Origin: Perkinsus olseni
Lineage: Eukaryota > Perkinsozoa > Perkinsida
NCBI GenBank assembly: GCA_013115125.1
Contig: JABANN010000531.1
Coordinates: forward strand, 1 to 22,755
Direction: 5' to 3'
Length of the DNA stretch: 22,755 bases
Under the pieces are notes generated by a model, which worked only from the letters and a program-made list of their open reading frames with translations, did no database searches and was not told where the DNA came from. Shown one piece after another: positions 21,401 through 22,755 of the stretch; position 1 is the stretch's first letter, and every line of letters starts with the position of its first letter. Made by a program: the position numbers and the translations under genes.

Positions 21401-22365
21401 CTACAACAACGCAGCCGAAAGATTTACACAGGAAGCATCTTTTGGATTTAACTCACAGCGAAGGTTTGTGCGGTGATAGAAGCGTGAATGGCGAATATGA
21501 TGGAGAGAATCAAAAATAGGACGGCCGAACCCAGGGAGAGCAGATACAGCCAAACCAACCATCCGGGGGTACCTGAAGGGAACGGAAACTGATAGAAAAA
21601 TAGGAAAAACGAAACGAATTGAAATGTCGACAAGGCGCAGTAATTAGCGCATCGACTATGGTCAGATGGTGGGTCAGAGAACTTCAGCGGGAAGACTTCC
21701 GGGGACGGAAATTAAATTAGATAATCTAAGGACTGCTGAGTAAACGATCACGTCCACAGACGGTGTCGGAGGGAAGCGTAACTCGCCTTTGTCCGCTATA
21801 CCAACTACCTACTTCATCTACCAGAGACGCTGCTTCAATTTAGATTAGTTCCCATTAAGGAAGAGTTCCATTGCGATAATAATACTAATACGGGAGAGAG
21901 AGGACATTCTTCTCACCGTCCGTTGGTGCAGCCGACCCTTCACTCATTCTATGCGCTCTTAGTGAATGGATAGTGAATATAGAAACGGGGTTGATGAGTA
22001 TGAGAAAGCTGCTTACCTTGGGGTACTCGACCTTCATAGAAGAAGCCACCAGTGAAGGCGAGCATGAGGGTGTTGACGATGAGGTAGTTGTCCATCTTAG
22101 AAATGGTCAGGTCGAAAAGGTCCCGAATATCCTCACGGTACAGCCGTACTTGGTCAAACCGGGCTTTCTGGGTATGGTACACCTGATGAGAGAGGAGAGT
22201 ATCTTCAGGTTGAGCATGCAAGATACAAAACAGGTCAACAACCCGGAGCCCATCGTATAGTACCCTTTTCTGATTGATCTTCCTATTGAACATGAAGTTC
22301 TGCCTGTTATATTCGAAGATGCCCTTGACACCCTCGAACACTGATCCAGCTTCCAAGCCTCCCAT
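18409..22365 (-). CDS. Six-helix membrane protein with C-terminal coiled coil and WW-like domain, 605 aa
   Basis: Function unknown. Exons in transcript order: 22365-22243, 22182-22017, 21572-21457, 21400-21270, 21214-21136, 20981-20934, 20816-20679, 20630-20545, 20165-19852, 19459-19302, 19242-19178, 19114-19022, 18975-18900, 18853-18790, 18569-18409. Phases match throughout (1818 nt); exon 6 is the least certain. Key blocks: FEYNRQNFMFNRK (about 17-29), LYREDIRDLFDLTISKMDNY (55-74), helices at about 74-90 and 101-129 (GTPGWLVWLYLLSLGSAV), VRLLTQWLRLPVP (136-148), FYLFYQLQQHWQGFDAY, and helices near 273-289, 298-312, 320-341 and 352-373. A charged coiled-coil region (about 400-530) leads to a WW-like fold at 554-586: HWVRLEFTDDNTNQKRPYF, then NVHTSEISYTVP, with Tyr where the second Trp normally sits. 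The membrane blocks recall a conserved family of dinoflagellates and perkinsids (from memory). An in-frame stop lies just upstream of the start Met. Confidence 0.84.
18988..19015. repeat. 28-nt palindromic element filling a 46-nt intron
   Basis: On the minus (transcript) strand it begins GTATCTTGAGGTTGAGC and ends GGATAC, so the ends pair as GTATC/GATAC. It occupies most of intron 18976-19021 (GTAAGC donor, GTCAG acceptor). Against the copy at 22199-22226 I count about 25 of 28 identical positions. Confidence 0.85.
20187..20230. repeat. 44-nt intronic element with inverted ends
   Basis: Begins GATATCTTAGGTTGATGC and ends AAGATAC on the plus strand, so the ends pair as ATATCTT/AAGATAC with one mismatch. 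It lies at the 3' end of the 379-nt intron 20166-20544. In the transcript it is antisense, about 20 nt before the acceptor. Confidence 0.75.
21095..21120. repeat. 26-nt palindromic intronic element
   Basis: GTATC at 21095-21099 and AAGATAC at 21114-21120 bracket ACATGCTTCAACAT. It lies near the donor of intron 20982-21135. In the transcript it is in the sense orientation and is followed by ACGGAAT, as in the introns at 18976-19021 and 17664-17713. Confidence 0.8.
22199..22226. repeat. 28-nt palindromic element in a 60-nt intron
   Basis: On the plus strand GTATCTT (22199-22205) and AAGATAC (22220-22226) are perfect inverted repeats around CAGGTTGAGCATGC. It occupies the middle of intron 22183-22242. 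In the transcript it is antisense and is followed by the pyrimidine tract and CAG acceptor. Confidence 0.85.
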
Positions 22366-22755
22366 TGTAGCAGCAGCAGTGGATGATCTCTAGTAGTAGA
22401 AGTAGGACAATACAAATAGAGGCGATGACGAGTGGCGGCCCAAGCAAGTTGCGAAAGCTGACAACAAGAAGTAAAACTCTCCTACCACACCTTCGCGGGC
22501 GCAGGGAACTTCCCAAGTTACGACCGCATGGGTGTCATAGTCAAGGTGGGTGGGGTGTAACGCAGCGCCGGCAGGGAGGGTGGTAAGTGGGAGCTGAAGA
22601 CGATTATACGAAATGCGCTAAAACGTTGGGGTGCGGAGTAATTTCCTCAGGCTAAATCGTTGAAGCTCTGACATGGTCATCATGTAGGGTATGTGTATTA
22701 TTCGAAGACGCAAGACTCACGTCTTGCTGCCTTACGCCCCCTTATATTCTACTTA
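22366..22755. other. Upstream flank of the six-helix membrane protein gene; no gene recognised
   Basis: It should contain the promoter and 5' leader. The minus-strand frame 22307-22516 encodes a Leu/Ile-rich stretch in a different frame from the gene and looks like a shadow. The plus frame 22383-22586 is Arg-rich without motifs. No spliced-leader or tRNA gene was seen. Confidence 0.4.

Noticed and set aside
15396-22226. The AGGTTGAAGC motif as an extended branch-site signal
   Set aside because: Antisense copies do lie near the branch-site distance, but four copies are in the opposite orientation near the donor, and most introns lack the motif.
22307-22516. Leu/Ile-rich minus-strand frame as an extra N-terminal membrane exon
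   Set aside because: It is in a different frame from the first exon, overlaps it, and no splice pair joins them. The Met at 22365 with an upstream in-frame stop is simpler.
1-22755. A spliced-leader RNA gene or CRISPR-like array
   Set aside because: I looked for the dinoflagellate/perkinsid leader ending in GGCTCAAG and for regularly spaced direct repeats and saw neither.

Overview
The window is nuclear DNA of a protist. I infer a myzozoan alveolate, most likely Perkinsus-like, with an early-branching dinoflagellate as the alternative. The reasons are short phase-consistent GT-AG introns of about 46-80 nt, tightly packed genes on one strand, and two neighbouring membrane-protein genes whose conserved blocks resemble families I remember as expanded in dinoflagellates and perkinsids. 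No search was run, so the organism call is inference.

The left half (1-8,866) is sparse. It holds a broken Ty3-like gag fossil on the minus strand (about 846-1618), coding-like stretches I cannot name (6676-7117 minus, 7486-8025 plus), and one spliced plus-strand gene for a small secreted protein (4269-5740, eight exons, 234 aa). An unassigned 130-aa ORF diverges from that gene. Short palindromes are unusually dense here, including a nested GC-rich cluster at 6257-6329.

The right half (8,867-22,365) carries five genes, all on the minus strand. In transcription order they are: a 605-aa six-helix membrane protein with a C-terminal WW-like domain (22365-18409, 15 exons); a 479-aa single-pass protein with a coiled-coil-rich N-terminus and a repetitive, probably beta-propeller-like C-terminus (18082-14311, 11 exons); a Bet1-type Qc-SNARE (14008-13130, four exons, 145 aa); an intronless GT14 (Core-2/I-branching) glycosyltransferase (11883-10519); and a small secreted protein (9217-8867). 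Exon ends were set by hand from splice sites and frame; every multi-exon model has matching phases and a total length divisible by three. At least three of the products belong to the secretory or endomembrane system: the SNARE in ER-Golgi traffic, GT14 in the Golgi lumen, and the secreted protein as cargo.

The most unusual signal is a short palindromic sequence, ending in GTATCTT / AAGATAC around an AGGTTGAAGC-like core. I found ten copies, in both orientations. Every copy falls inside an intron of the two membrane-protein genes, and none was seen in exons, in the other genes or in the left half. Several of the ~50-nt introns consist almost entirely of it, which is what introner-like intron-generating micro-elements would look like.
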